Shown here piece by piece: positions 34,130 to 43,744 of a stretch of 64,000 nucleotides of DNA. The position numbers and the translations under genes were made by a program. Position 1 is the stretch's first letter. Every line of letters starts with the position of its first letter. Location: assembly GCF_012273655.1 (NCBI RefSeq), contig NZ_JAAWWP010000002.1, positions 1-64,000 of the forward strand, in the 5' to 3' direction. This stretch comes from Streptomyces physcomitrii. GTDB lineage: Bacteria; Actinomycetota; Actinomycetes; Streptomycetales; Streptomycetaceae. The notes under the pieces are model-generated. The model saw only the letters and a list, made by a program, of their open reading frames with translations, was not told the origin of the DNA and did not search any database.

Positions 34130-34327
34130 ATGACGGACCGCAGGCTCTGGTCGTACAAGGAGATCGCTGCACACATCCGCGTACAGCCGGACACGGTGCG
34201 CTCCTACCGCAAGCACGGACTGCTGCCGCCACCGGATCAGGTGGAGGGCGGGCGGCCGTACTGGTACGCGGATACGGTGCGCTCCTGGGCCGCCGCCCGG
34301 CCCGGCAACCGGGGACGCAGAGCCTGA
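34130..34327 (+). CDS. Small MerR/BldC-like helix-turn-helix DNA-binding protein
   Basis: 65 residues from the ATG at 34130, with an excellent GGAGGTG ribosome binding site. Nearly the whole protein is one winged-helix of MerR/excisionase type: WSYKEIAAHIRVQPDTVRSY is the HTH and PYWYADTVRSWAAAR the wing/helix 3. Very similar short proteins are conserved across Streptomyces and are often annotated as MarR family; the sequence looks more like BldC-class proteins. No effector domain. Too short for ligand sensing, so probably a DNA-architecture or developmental regulator; this is inference. Confidence 0.88.
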   Translation: MTDRRLWSYKEIAAHIRVQPDTVRSYRKHGLLPPPDQVEGGRPYWYADTVRSWAAARPGNRGRRA

Positions 34328-34557
34328 GCGCCCCGCACAGCCCGCCCTAGCGACCCCGCCCACGCGCCCCGCCGCCGGACTCCGGTGGCGGGGCGCCTCT
34401 CTGCGCCGGGGCGGGTCGGCGGGTCGGCGGGTCGGCGGGTCGGCGGGTCGGCGCCAGGGTGCGCGGGGGGCGTGCGGACACGGAGCGCGCGCGGGCGCGT
34501 ACCGAGCGAATTACCCGGGGGCGAAGTGCGCCGCACGGGCGCTCTCGGCTTGGATTC
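34328..34557. repeat. Spacer with five GGGTCGGC octamers
   Basis: GGGTCGGC is repeated five times without gaps at 34413-34452, after a GCGGGGCGCC-rich stretch that could form a terminator hairpin for the small HTH gene. No gene is seen. Confidence 0.8.
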
Positions 34558-34576
34558 ATACCCCCTAGGGGTATAC
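34558..34576. promoter_or_regulatory. CsoR-type copper-responsive operator
   Basis: ATACCCCCTAGGGGTATAC is a near-perfect palindrome around CTAG and fits the known CsoR operator style (TACCC-N-GGGTA core). It lies 115 bp upstream of copZ. CsoR represses copper chaperone/ATPase genes until Cu(I) binds. No csoR gene is present in the window. Confidence 0.85.
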
Positions 34577-34690
34577 CGTGGGAAAGGTGGAGAGCCCCCG
34601 GACCACCGGGCCGCCTTCGCACGCTATGCCCCCGGCCCCGCACCGGCCGCACGGCCGCACCGGAGCCGCCCGACGACCCGTGGAGAACCC

Positions 34691-35008
34691 ATGACCGCCG
34701 CACAGACCGGGACCGCCGCCGAGTCCGCCGCCTCCTGCTGCTCCCCCACCGGCTCCTGCCACGGCGGAGCGGCCGAGGGCGCCGAGGGCACGGGCGGCGT
34801 CACCACCGTCTACCAGGTCAGCGGGATGACCTGCGGGCACTGCGAGGGCGCGGTGACCGAGGAGGTCGGCGCACTGCCGGGAGTCACCTCGGTGACGGCC
34901 TCCGCCGCCGAGAACCGGGTCACCGTGGTCTCCGCCGCGCCCCTGGACCCGGCGGCGGTACGCGCCGCCGTGGACGAGGCCGGCTACGAGCTGACCGGCA
35001 CCGCCTGA
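34691..35008 (+). CDS. copZ: Copper chaperone, heavy-metal-associated (HMA) domain protein
   Basis: 105 residues from the ATG at 34691 (TGGAGAA ribosome binding site). The C-terminal ~70 residues are an HMA fold with the metal motif SGMTCGHCEGAVTEEV. The N-terminal ~30 residues are unusual for CopZ: a Cys-rich SCCSPTGSCHGG segment that could bind additional copper. It delivers Cu(I) to the CopA ATPase encoded next. The upstream CsoR operator would induce both under copper stress. Confidence 0.93.
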   Translation: MTAAQTGTAAESAASCCSPTGSCHGGAAEGAEGTGGVTTVYQVSGMTCGHCEGAVTEEVGALPGVTSVTASAAENRVTVVSAAPLDPAAVRAAVDEAGYELTGTA

Positions 35009-35137
35009 GCCTGCGCCCGGGGCGCCCCGCCGCCCCGGGCACCTCCCGGCAAACCCGCCGGGGCACCGGGCCGTACCGGCCGGCTGATACCGGTTCCGTA
35101 CGGCGCGGTCCGCACACGGATTCCGTGGAGCATGACG

Positions 35138-37465
35138 ATGACGAGCACCGCACCCGAAGCACCGCCCGCGGGCGGGGACCGCCCCGCGGGGAAGAGCACG
35201 GCCGGGGAGAGCACGGCCGGCAGGAGCGCCGCCGGGGAGGTCGAGCTGACCATCGGCGGGATGACCTGCGCCGCCTGCGCGGCCCGGGTGGAGAAGAAGC
35301 TCAACCGGATGGAGGGCGTGCGCGCCACGGTCAACTTCGCCACCGAGAAGGCGAAGGTGGCCTACCCCACGGGGGTGACCGTCACCGAGCTGATCGCCAC
35401 CGTGGAGCGCACCGGCTACACCGCCGAGCCCCCGCCCCCGCCCGAGCCGGCGCCCGCGGCGGCGCAGGACCCGGCGGCCCCCGCGGCCGAGGCGGACCCC
35501 GCGCTGCGTGCGCTGCGCGAGCGGCTCACCGTCTCGGCGCTGCTCTCGCTGCCGGTGGTCCTGCTCTCGATGATCCCGGCGCTGCAGTTCGACAACTGGC
35601 AGTGGCTCAGCCTCACGCTGGCCGCGCCGGTGGTGGTCTGGGGCGGATTCGGCTTCCACCGGGCGGCGTTCACCGGGGCCCGGCACGGCGCCGCGACCAT
35701 GGACACCCTGGTCTCGGTCGGCACCCTCGCGGCCTTCGGCTGGTCGGTGTGGGCGCTGTTCTGGGGGCACGCCGGGATGCCGGGGATGCGGCACGGCTTC
35801 GATCTGACGCTCTCCCGCGGGGACGCCGGATCCACCCTCTACCTCGAAGTCGCCGCGGGCGTGGTCACCTTCCTGCTGCTCGGCCGCTATCTGGAGGCCC
35901 GCTCCAAGCGCCGGGCCGGTGCCGCCCTGCGCGCGCTGCTCGAACTGGGCGCCAAGGACGTGGCCTTGCTCCGCGAGGGCCGCGAAGTGCGCGTACCGGT
36001 GGCGGAGTTGAAGAAGGGCGACCGCTTCGCCGTACGGCCGGGCGAGACCATCGCCACCGACGGCACGGTGGTCGAGGGCAGTTCGGCCGTGGACGCCTCG
36101 ATGCTCACCGGGGAGTCGGTGCCGGTGGACGTCGCGGTCGGCGACACCGTCACCGGGGCCACCGTCAACGCGAGCGGGCGGCTGGTCGTCGAGGCCACCC
36201 GGATCGGCGCCGAGACCCAACTGGCCCGGATGGCGCGGCTGGTGGAGGACGCACAGAACGGCAAGGCGCAGGTGCAGCGGCTCGCGGACCGGATCTCCGG
36301 GGTCTTCGTGCCGGTGGTGCTCCTGATCGCCCTGGGCACCCTGCTCGGCTGGCTGCTCGCCACCGGGGAGCCGACGGCCGCCTTCACCGCGGCGGTGGCG
36401 GTGCTGATCATCGCCTGCCCCTGCGCGCTGGGCCTCGCCACGCCGACCGCGCTGATGGTGGGCACCGGCCGCGGTGCCCAGCTCGGCATCCTGATCAAGG
36501 GCCCGGAGGTCCTGGAGTCCACCCGCCGTGTGGACACCGTCGTCCTCGACAAGACGGGCACGGTGACCACCGGCCGGATGGCGCTGGCGGGGGTGCACCC
36601 GGCCGAGGGCACCGGCGCGGACGAGCTGCTGCGGCTCGCGGGGGCCGTGGAGCACGCCTCGGAGCATCCGGTGGCGCGCGCCCTGGCCGCGGGCGCCGCC
36701 GAGCGCACCGGGGCGCTGCCGCCCGTCACGGAGTTCGGGAGCCTGGCCGGGCTCGGGGTGCGCGGCACCGTGGAGGGGCACCGCGTACTGGTGGGCCGCC
36801 CGGGGCTGCTCGGACAGGAGGGCGTCACGCTGCCGAAGGCCCTGACCGAGGCGGCCGGGCAGGCCGAGCGGGACGGGCGCACCGCGGTGGCCGTCGCCTG
36901 GGACGGCGCGGCCCGGGGGCTGCTGACCGTCGCGGACACCGTGAAGGAGACCAGCGCCGAGGCGGTACGGGAGTTGCGCGCTCTCGGCCTGACGCCGGTG
37001 CTGCTCACCGGGGACAACCGGGCGGTGGCCGAGTCGGTGGCCCTGGAGGTCGGGATCACCGAGGTGGTCGCCGAGGTGCTGCCCGAGGACAAGGTGGCCG
37101 CGGTCCGGCGCCTGAAGGAGGAGGGCCGCACCGTGGCGATGGTCGGCGACGGGGTCAACGACGCCGCCGCGCTCGCCACCGCCGACCTCGGTCTCGCGAT
37201 GGGAACCGGCACCGACGCGGCCATCGAGGCGAGCGATCTGACCCTGGTCCGCGGGGATCTGCGGGTGGCCGCGCAGGCGATCCGGCTCTCCCGGCGCACC
37301 CTGGGCACGATCCGCTCGAATCTCTGCTGGGCCTTCGGTTACAACCTCGCCGCCCTGCCGCTGGCGGCCGCCGGACTGCTGAACCCGATGATCGCAGGAG
37401 CAGCCATGGCTTTTTCCTCGGTTTTTGTGGTCAGCAACAGCCTTCGCCTGAGAAACTTCAGGTGA
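35138..37465 (+). CDS. copA: Cu(I)-exporting P1B-type ATPase
   Basis: 775 residues from the ATG at 35138, chosen because GGAG at 35127-35130 gives seven-base spacing; the ATG at 35132 is only one base from it. One HMA domain ([17 protein letters not shown]), then eight predicted membrane helices including the CPC metal site [17 protein letters not shown], actuator TGES, phosphorylation motif [11 protein letters not shown] motif SEHPVARAL and hinge [10 protein letters not shown]: all P1B-1 landmarks are intact. It pumps cytosolic copper out. In operon with copZ, 129 bp apart. Confidence 0.96.
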   Translation: MTSTAPEAPPAGGDRPAGKSTAGESTAGRSAAGEVELTIGGMTCAACAARVEKKLNRMEGVRATVNFATEKAKVAYPTGVTVTELIATVERTGYTAEPPPPPEPAPAAAQDPAAPAAEADPALRALRERLTVSALLSLPVVLLSMIPALQFDNWQWLSLTLAAPVVVWGGFGFHRAAFTGARHGAATMDTLVSVGTLAAFGWSVWALFWGHAGMPGMRHGFDLTLSRGDAGSTLYLEVAAGVVTFLLLGRYLEARSKRRAGAALRALLELGAKDVALLREGREVRVPVAELKKGDRFAVRPGETIATDGTVVEGSSAVDASMLTGESVPVDVAVGDTVTGATVNASGRLVVEATRIGAETQLARMARLVEDAQNGKAQVQRLADRISGVFVPVVLLIALGTLLGWLLATGEPTAAFTAAVAVLIIACPCALGLATPTALMVGTGRGAQLGILIKGPEVLESTRRVDTVVLDKTGTVTTGRMALAGVHPAEGTGADELLRLAGAVEHASEHPVARALAAGAAERTGALPPVTEFGSLAGLGVRGTVEGHRVLVGRPGLLGQEGVTLPKALTEAAGQAERDGRTAVAVAWDGAARGLLTVADTVKETSAEAVRELRALGLTPVLLTGDNRAVAESVALEVGITEVVAEVLPEDKVAAVRRLKEEGRTVAMVGDGVNDAAALATADLGLAMGTGTDAAIEASDLTLVRGDLRVAAQAIRLSRRTLGTIRSNLCWAFGYNLAALPLAAAGLLNPMIAGAAMAFSSVFVVSNSLRLRNFR

Positions 37466-38229
37466 CCGGACAGGGAGCGCCGAAAATCGGACAGCTTCCG
37501 GCCCGGTTGCCGGCGGCCTCCGGCCGGGCCGGTCACGCTCCTTCCCGAGAACCTTCACGAATTTCGGGACCAGGCGTGCCCATCTGGTCAACGGAACGCT
37601 AGGCTGGATACAGCCCTTCACAGATCCTGCTCAACTTCCTTACTGTTGAGTCGCGATCACCGCTCGGCGCTCGCGCAGTTGTAAAGAAGCTGTGCGAGAG
37701 ACGTAGATCACACCGTGGACTACGTAACCATCGGCGGGGGTTGTGAGTCTTAGAGGGTGATGGCGGAAGTGTCTTGGGGGACGCGTCCGGCATCGGGGAG
37801 GTGTCTTGGGGGACGCCTCCTGGTTCGACAGCGTGGCCGGGACACGTACACGGAGAGCTTTGAGCGGCCCTCCCGTCCGTACGGGTCCCGGCACACCGCA
37901 CCACCGCAGCAGGCGCTGCACCCAGAGCGCCCGTCCGGATCCCGTGGGGGGAATCCGTTCGGGACAGCGCCCGGCCGGATCCCGTGGGGGGAATCCGAAT
38001 CCGGGACATGGAAAGCGCCCCGATCGCCGGCCCGTGGGGGGACTGGTGACGGGGCGCTTTTCCGCGTTCTGTGCCGTGCGGCGCCGTGTTCTGTGCCGTG
38101 CCGTGCTGTGTTCTCTGCCGTGCGGTGCTGTGCGTGTGCCGCCGTGGTCCCGGCGCGGAGCGGACGTCCGGTGGACGCCCTTCCTGCGCCGGGCGGGCGG
38201 TGCGGGGTGGTGCGGGGGTGCGGTGCGGC
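37466..38229. repeat. 764-bp spacer with several short repeat families
   Basis: No gene is found. Repeats seen: GTGTCTTGGGGGACGC at 37769-37784 and 37801-37816; CCGGATCCCGTGGGGGGAAT (first 20 bases of a 23-bp repeat) starting at 37935 and 37975, with a partial third copy near 38029; and a GTTCTGTGCCGTGC/GTGCTGTG run at 38070-38140. A terminator (38012-38060) overlaps the middle family. The stretch 37600-37750 is less GC-rich. Confidence 0.7.
38012..38060. terminator. Bidirectional terminator for copA and citrate synthase genes
   Basis: AAAGCGCCCCG (38012-38022) pairs with CGGGGCGCTTT (38050-38060). On the plus strand the stem ends in TTTT, and on the minus strand in TTTCC. Twenty-seven bases of loop can fold internally. 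The genes on both sides converge on it. Confidence 0.8.
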
Positions 38230-39534
38230 TCAGCGCTGCTCGACCGGGACGAAGTCCCGCTCGACCACGCCGGTGTAGATCTGCCGGGGACGGCCGATGC
38301 GCGATCCCGGCTCCTTGATCATCTCGTGCCACTGGGAGATCCAGCCCGGGAGGCGGCCCAGTGCGAAGAGCACCGTGAACATCTCGGTCGGGAAGCCCAT
38401 GGCCCGGTAGATCAGGCCGGTGTAGAAGTCGACGTTCGGGTAGAGCTTGCGCTCGACGAAGTAGTCGTCGGCCAGCGCGTGCTCCTCCAGCTTGAGCGCG
38501 ATGTCGAGCAGCTCGTCGCTCTTGCCGAGCGCCGAGAGGACGTCGTGCGCCGCGGACTTGATGATCTTCGCCCGGGGGTCGAAGTTCTTGTAGACGCGGT
38601 GCCCGAAGCCCATGAGCTTCACGCCGTCTTCCTTGTTCTTCACCTTGCGGATGAAGGTGTCGACGTCGCTGCCGGACTGCTTGATGCCTTCCAGCATCTC
38701 CAGGACCGACTGGTTGGCGCCGCCGTGCAGCGGGCCCCACAGCGCGGAGATGCCGGCCGAGATCGAGGCGAACATGTTCGCCTGCGAGGAGCCGACCAGG
38801 CGCACGGTGGAGGTCGAGCAGTTCTGCTCGTGGTCCGCGTGCAGGATCAGGAGCTTGTCGAGCGCCGAGACCACGACCGGGTCCAGCTCGTACTCGGCGG
38901 CCGGCACCGAGAAGGTCATGCGCAGGAAGTTCTCGACGTAGCCGAGGTCGTTGCGCGGGTAGACGACCGGGTGGCCGATCGACTTCTTGTACGCGTACGC
39001 GGCGATCGTCGGGAGCTTGGCGAGCAGCCGGATCGTCGAGAGGTGCCGCTGCTTCTCGTCGAAGGGGTTGTGGCTGTCCTGGTAGAAGGTGGACAGCGCG
39101 CTGACCACCGAGGACAGCATCGCCATCGGGTGGGCGTCCCGCGGGAAGCCGTCGTAGAAGCGCTTGACGTCCTCGTGCAGCAGGGTGTGCTGGGTGATCT
39201 CGTTGCGGAAGGTGGCGAGTTCGTCGACCGTCGGCAGTTCGCCGTTGATCAGGAGGTACGCCACCTCCAGGAAGGTGGAACCCTCGGCGAGCTGCTCGAT
39301 CGGGTAGCCCCGGTAGCGCAGGATGCCCTGCTCGCCGTCGAGATAGGTGATGGCGGACTTGTACGCGGCCGTGTTCCCGTAGCCGCTGTCCAGGGTGACC
39401 AGGCCGGTCTGGGCGCGGAGCTTGCCGATGTCGAAGCCCTTGTCGCCGACGGTGCTGTCGACCACCGGGTAGCTGTACTCATCGTCGCCGTACCGGACTA
39501 CTACCGCGCCGTTGTTCTGGGTGTTGTCGCTCAC
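38230..39534 (-). CDS. gltA: Citrate synthase
   Basis: 434 residues from GTG 39534 (GAGGGAAGAC ribosome binding site); the ATG four codons upstream is less likely given the family N-terminus SDN...VVVRYGDDEYSYPV. Type II citrate synthase: SGYGNTAAYKSAITYLDGEQ, LHADHEQNCSTST, active-site His in GPLHGGANQSVLEM and in LMGFGHRVYKNFDPRA, and catalytic Asp in YPNVDFYTGLIYRAMG. It condenses acetyl-CoA and oxaloacetate at entry to the TCA cycle. Monocistronic. Confidence 0.97.
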   Translation of the reverse strand: MSDNTQNNGAVVVRYGDDEYSYPVVDSTVGDKGFDIGKLRAQTGLVTLDSGYGNTAAYKSAITYLDGEQGILRYRGYPIEQLAEGSTFLEVAYLLINGELPTVDELATFRNEITQHTLLHEDVKRFYDGFPRDAHPMAMLSSVVSALSTFYQDSHNPFDEKQRHLSTIRLLAKLPTIAAYAYKKSIGHPVVYPRNDLGYVENFLRMTFSVPAAEYELDPVVVSALDKLLILHADHEQNCSTSTVRLVGSSQANMFASISAGISALWGPLHGGANQSVLEMLEGIKQSGSDVDTFIRKVKNKEDGVKLMGFGHRVYKNFDPRAKIIKSAAHDVLSALGKSDELLDIALKLEEHALADDYFVERKLYPNVDFYTGLIYRAMGFPTEMFTVLFALGRLPGWISQWHEMIKEPGSRIGRPRQIYTGVVERDFVPVEQR

Positions 39535-39878
39535 GTCTTCCCTCACCGACGTAGTGCCTCATCTTCGAGGTGCCCTGACTGTCTCTACCCTCCCCCATTT
39601 GGCTCAGGAGAGTGCACTCGGGGTCGACCATTAGGCCTATCCGCGGCACTGAGTGCCGCGCAACCTGCTCATCCTGCCCGTCTTCGCCCCGGTTCCGGAA
39701 GAGCAGTGTGACCTTTCCTACTCGTTTGATCGATCAAAATTTTCGCACGGGGGCGGGGAGGCGGCAGGACAGGGGCCGCGCGGACCCGCCCCCGGCCGAC
39801 GGATTGGCCTGCTCCGGGCCGGGTCGGGGCGCCTCCGGACCTCGTCCGGGGCTCCTCGGACACCGCCCCGGCACCGCC
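39535..39878. promoter_or_regulatory. Citrate synthase promoter region with two dyads
   Basis: 344 bp upstream of the minus-strand citrate synthase gene. It contains CGCGGCACT-G-AGTGCCGCG (39642-39660), a 9-bp perfect dyad with a one-base centre (too tight for a hairpin, so more like an operator), and the AT-rich palindrome TTTGATCGATCAAA (39725-39738). No gene is seen. Confidence 0.55.
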
Positions 39879-42110
39879 TCAGCGCGGCGCGGCGGCGGAC
39901 GTGGCGGCCCCGGAGAGCCGGAAGTCGAGGGCGGTGCAGCGGCGGCCCGCCGAGAGGGTGCGCACGGCCTGCCCGAGCGCCCGGCGGGAGCCGACCAGGA
40001 CGACGAGCTTCTTGGCGCGGGTGACCGCCGTGTAGAGCAGATTGCGCTGGAGCATCATCCAGGCGCTCATGGTGACCGGGATGACGACGGCCGGGTACTC
40101 GCTGCCCTGGGAGCGGTGGATGGTGACCGCGTAGGCGTGGGACAGCTCGTCGAGTTCGTCGAAGTCGTAGGGCACCTCCTCGTCCTCGTCGGTGCGTACG
40201 GTCAGCCGCTGGTCCTCGGTGCTGAGCGAGGTGACCACGCCGACGGTGCCGTTGAAGACGCCGTTGGCGCCCTTCTCGTAGTTGTTGCGGATCTGGGTGA
40301 CCTTGTCGCCGACCCGGAAGACCCGGCCGCCGAAGCGCTTCTCCGGCAGGTCCGGGCGGGCGGGCGTGATCGCCTGCTGGAGCAGGCCGTTGAGGGTGCC
40401 CGCGCCCGCCGGGCCGCGGTGCATGGGCGCGAGGACCTGGATGTCGCGCCGCGGGTCGAGGCCGAAGCGGGCCGGGACGCGGCGGGCGGCGACGTCCACG
40501 GTGAGCCGGCCCGCCTCCTCGGTGTCGTCCTCGACGAAGAGGAAGAAGTCGTCCAGGCCCGAAGTCAGCGGCGGCGTACCGGAGTTGATGCGGTGCGCGT
40601 TGGTCACCACGCCGGACTGCTGCGCCTGCCGGAAGATCCGGGTCAGCCGCACCGCGGGCACCGGGCTGCCGGGCGCCAGCAGATCGCGCAGCACCTCGCC
40701 CGCGCCGACGCTCGGCAGCTGGTCCACATCACCGACGAAGAGCAGGTGCGCGCCCGGCGGCACCGCCTTGACCAGCTTGTTGGCGAGCAGCAGATCCAGC
40801 ATGGAGGCCTCGTCGACCACCACCAGATCGGCGTCGAGCGGCCGGTCCCTGTCGTACGCGGCGTCCCCGCCCGGCTTGAGTTCGAGCAGCCGGTGCACGG
40901 TGGAGGCCTCGGCGCCGGTCAGTTCGGCGAGGCGCTTGGCGGCCCGGCCGGTGGGCGCGGCGAGGACCACCTTGGCCTGCTTGGCGCGGGCCAGCTCCAC
41001 CACCGAGCGCACCGTGAAGGACTTGCCGCAGCCGGGTCCGCCGGTCAGCACCGCCACCCGCCGGGTGAGCGCGAGGCGCACCGCTTCCCGCTGCTCCGGG
41101 GCGAGTTCGGTGCCGGTACGGGTGGCGAGCCAGCCGAGCGCCTTGTCCCAGTCGACCTCCGCGAAGGCGGGCAGCCGCTCCTGCTCGGTGCGCAGCAGCC
41201 GCAACACCTGGGCGGACAGGGAGAGTTCGGCGCGGTGGAAGGGCACCAGATAAACCGCGGTGACCTCCTCGCCGCCCTCGGGTCCCGGCACCCGCTCGCG
41301 GACCACGCCTTCGTCCTGGGCGGCGAGCCGGTCCAGGCACTCGATGACCAGCTGGCTGTCCACCTGGAGCAACTTGACGGCGTCGCTGAGGAGTTGCTCC
41401 TCGGGCAGGAAGCAGTGGCCCTGGTCGGTGGACTGGGACAGGGCGTACTGGATGCCCGCCATCACCCGCTCCGGGCTGTCGTGCGGGATGCCGACGGACT
41501 GGGCGATGCGGTCGGCGGTGAGGAAGCCGATGCCCCAGACGTCGGCGGCGAGCCGGTAGGGCTGGTGGCGCACCACGTCGATGGAGGAGTCGCCGTACTT
41601 CTTGTAGATGCGCACCGCGATGGAGGTGGAGACGCCGACGCCCTGGAGGAAGATCATCACCTCCTTGATCGCCTTCTGCTCCTCCCAGGCCGCGCCGATC
41701 AGCTTGGTGCGCTTGGGGCCGAGCCCGGGCACCTCGACCAGGCGGCCCGGCTCCTCCTCGATGATGTCGAGGGTCTTCAGGCCGAAGTGCTCGGTGATCC
41801 GGTCGGCGATCCGCGGGCCGATCCCCTTGATCAGGCCGGAGCCGAGATAGCGCCGGATGCCCTGGATGGTCGCGGGCAGCACGGTGGTGTAGTTCTCCAC
41901 GGTGAACTGCTTGCCGTACTGCGGGTGCGAGCCCCAGCGGCCCTCCATCCGCAGCGACTCCCCCGGCTGCGCGCCGAGCAGCGAGCCGACGACGGTCAGC
42001 AGGTCCCCCGCGCCGCGGCCGGTGTCGACGCGGGCGACCGTGTAGCCGTTGTCCTCATTGGCGTACGTGATCCGTTCGAGGACGCCCTCGACCACCGAAA
42101 GACCGGACAT
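39879..42110 (-). CDS. recD2: RecD2-type ATP-dependent 5'-3' DNA helicase
   Basis: 743 residues. The N-terminal OB-like part is followed by tandem helix-hairpin-helix motifs (GSGLIKGIGPRIADRI, VEVPGLGPKRTKLIGAAW), the mark of RecD2 rather than RecBCD RecD. The SF1B motor has Walker A LTGGPGCGKSFTVRS (about residue 355), motif II VVVDEASMLD, DVDQLPSVGAG and the C-terminal UvrD_C_2 YAVTIHRSQGSEYPAVVIPV. RecD2 enzymes act in DNA repair independently of RecBC. Monocistronic. Confidence 0.95.
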   Translation of the reverse strand: MSGLSVVEGVLERITYANEDNGYTVARVDTGRGAGDLLTVVGSLLGAQPGESLRMEGRWGSHPQYGKQFTVENYTTVLPATIQGIRRYLGSGLIKGIGPRIADRITEHFGLKTLDIIEEEPGRLVEVPGLGPKRTKLIGAAWEEQKAIKEVMIFLQGVGVSTSIAVRIYKKYGDSSIDVVRHQPYRLAADVWGIGFLTADRIAQSVGIPHDSPERVMAGIQYALSQSTDQGHCFLPEEQLLSDAVKLLQVDSQLVIECLDRLAAQDEGVVRERVPGPEGGEEVTAVYLVPFHRAELSLSAQVLRLLRTEQERLPAFAEVDWDKALGWLATRTGTELAPEQREAVRLALTRRVAVLTGGPGCGKSFTVRSVVELARAKQAKVVLAAPTGRAAKRLAELTGAEASTVHRLLELKPGGDAAYDRDRPLDADLVVVDEASMLDLLLANKLVKAVPPGAHLLFVGDVDQLPSVGAGEVLRDLLAPGSPVPAVRLTRIFRQAQQSGVVTNAHRINSGTPPLTSGLDDFFLFVEDDTEEAGRLTVDVAARRVPARFGLDPRRDIQVLAPMHRGPAGAGTLNGLLQQAITPARPDLPEKRFGGRVFRVGDKVTQIRNNYEKGANGVFNGTVGVVTSLSTEDQRLTVRTDEDEEVPYDFDELDELSHAYAVTIHRSQGSEYPAVVIPVTMSAWMMLQRNLLYTAVTRAKKLVVLVGSRRALGQAVRTLSAGRRCTALDFRLSGAATSAAAPR

Positions 42111-42179
42111 GCCCCGACGCTACCGCCTGCCGCCGACAGCGGGCGGGGCGCCGGGGCACCGGCCGGGCGACCGGCCCGC

Positions 42180-43427
42180 TCAGCCCTTGCCGAAGCCGAT
42201 CAGGAAGCCCTCGTCGGCCGGGGCGAAGAGCCGCCCCTTGGCGGTGGCGATGCCCGGCACCGTCCAGCCGCTCCAGTCCGACTCGGCCCAGACCGGCTCC
42301 TGCGGGTGCGGGGCGGGCCACAGCCGGTACGACCACACCTTGCGGCCGGACTTGGCGTCCAGGACCACCAACTGCCCGTCGGCGTCGGCCACATAGACCT
42401 GGTTCTTCGCGACCAGGCGCACGGTGGCCGCCGCGACCGGACTGGTGTACGTCCAGGCCGTCTTGTACGTGGCGGTGTCCAGCGCCTTCACCTTGCCGCG
42501 GTAGGCGACGTAGGCGCGGCCGGGGCCGAAGGCGGGGGTGGCGTCGGCGGGCAGCGAGCGCAGCGCCCGGCCGGTCTTCTCCTCGAAGGCGGTCGTCTTC
42601 TCGGCCTGGTAGGTGCTGCTGCGCAGCCACAGGGCGCCGTCGCCGAGCACGCCCGGGTTGCCGCCCGGCCCGGAGACGTCGGGGACCTCCATGCGGCGGA
42701 TCTCCTTGCCGGTCTTGCGGTCCAGGAGCTGGTAGGCGATGTCGTCGAAGCCGATCCAGACCCCGGTGGCGTCCACGGCGACATTGGTGAAGCCGTTCTC
42801 CGCGAGCGGCGCCCGCCACAACTCGGCGCCGTCCGTGGCCCGCAGCGCGATCGCCCGGCCGCGGCCGTCGTGGGTGTAGAGCACGCCGTCGTACCAGGTC
42901 GGCGGGAACTGGCAGTAGCCGTTGCCGAGTTCGGCCCGCCACCGCTGCTTGCCGGTGGCCGGGTCCCAGGCGGTCACCTCGGCATCGGAGGTCTGGGTGT
43001 AGAGCAGTCCGCCGCCGTAGGTGACGGTGGCGTTCGGCCGGAAGGTGAGGAACTTCTGCGGCCACAGGTCCTTGCCGGTGGCGGCGTCGAGCCCGACCAG
43101 CTCCATCCGGGGGCCGCCCTCGTCCCCCCGGTCGGCGTTGACCACGGCGAAGACCCGGTTCCCGACGGCCACCGGAGCCGAGACCACCTGCCCGAAGTCG
43201 CGCGCCCACAGCTTCTTGTACGGCGCCGCGGCGGTGGCCCCCGGCACCGCGCTGTCACCCCGGGCGGTGGCCCGGTAGCCGAGGGTCGCGTCCTGCAGTT
43301 CGGCGGCGGTGGCCGCCGAGCCCGGCTCCGGTGCCGCCGCCTGCGGGCTCGCGGTCACCGCCGTCGCGAGCGCGGCGACCGCGGTCACCAGGCCGAGTCT
43401 CGCGCGCAGTCGGCTGGTTGAGATCAT
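42180..43427 (-). CDS. Secreted PQQ-binding-like beta-propeller protein
   Basis: 415 residues from the ATG at 43427. A Sec signal peptide (RLRARLGLVTAVAALATAVT) is followed by WD/PQQ-type blades repeating the LDAATGKDLW, WDPATGKQRWRAEL, LRATDGAELWRAPL, LDRKTGKEIRRM, EEKTGRALRSL, LDAKSGRKVWSYR pattern. No dehydrogenase catalytic residues are apparent, so this is probably a scaffold or binding protein outside the membrane. Divergent from the LacI regulator gene across a 317-bp spacer containing dyads. Confidence 0.88.
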   Translation of the reverse strand: MISTSRLRARLGLVTAVAALATAVTASPQAAAPEPGSAATAAELQDATLGYRATARGDSAVPGATAAAPYKKLWARDFGQVVSAPVAVGNRVFAVVNADRGDEGGPRMELVGLDAATGKDLWPQKFLTFRPNATVTYGGGLLYTQTSDAEVTAWDPATGKQRWRAELGNGYCQFPPTWYDGVLYTHDGRGRAIALRATDGAELWRAPLAENGFTNVAVDATGVWIGFDDIAYQLLDRKTGKEIRRMEVPDVSGPGGNPGVLGDGALWLRSSTYQAEKTTAFEEKTGRALRSLPADATPAFGPGRAYVAYRGKVKALDTATYKTAWTYTSPVAAATVRLVAKNQVYVADADGQLVVLDAKSGRKVWSYRLWPAPHPQEPVWAESDWSGWTVPGIATAKGRLFAPADEGFLIGFGKG

Positions 43428-43744
43428 CAGGGAAACCCCCCACGGGTATCTGCGGATACGGAAGAGAAAGCGGTTCCACCGGTGGGCGGAACCGCGCCGG
43501 AGGACCGGCAGGAAGCCCGGTACCCCGATTCCGGCGGGTGATCCGCACCTCGCCCACACCTTTTCTCCGCACTTTCGCCCCGGCTGCCCGGTCCGCGGCA
43601 CCGGGCGCCGGTCCGGGCGGCAGGTCGCCGCCCGGATTCCCGGCCCCTTCCGGGAGGTCCCCCGCGGGGCGGGATCCTGCGACACTGGTGCACAGGGGGC
43701 CGATGGGCCGCCGGTGACGGTGACGGACGGTGAAGGACGGCGAG
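43428..43744. promoter_or_regulatory. Divergent spacer with two dyads near the PQQ-propeller gene
   Basis: GTATC-TGCG-GATAC (43446-43459) and GCGGTTCC-N10-GGAACCGC (43470-43495) lie 20-70 bp upstream of the PQQ-propeller start codon. Either may be an operator, possibly for the LacI-type regulator encoded from 43745. Otherwise no gene. Confidence 0.55.
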
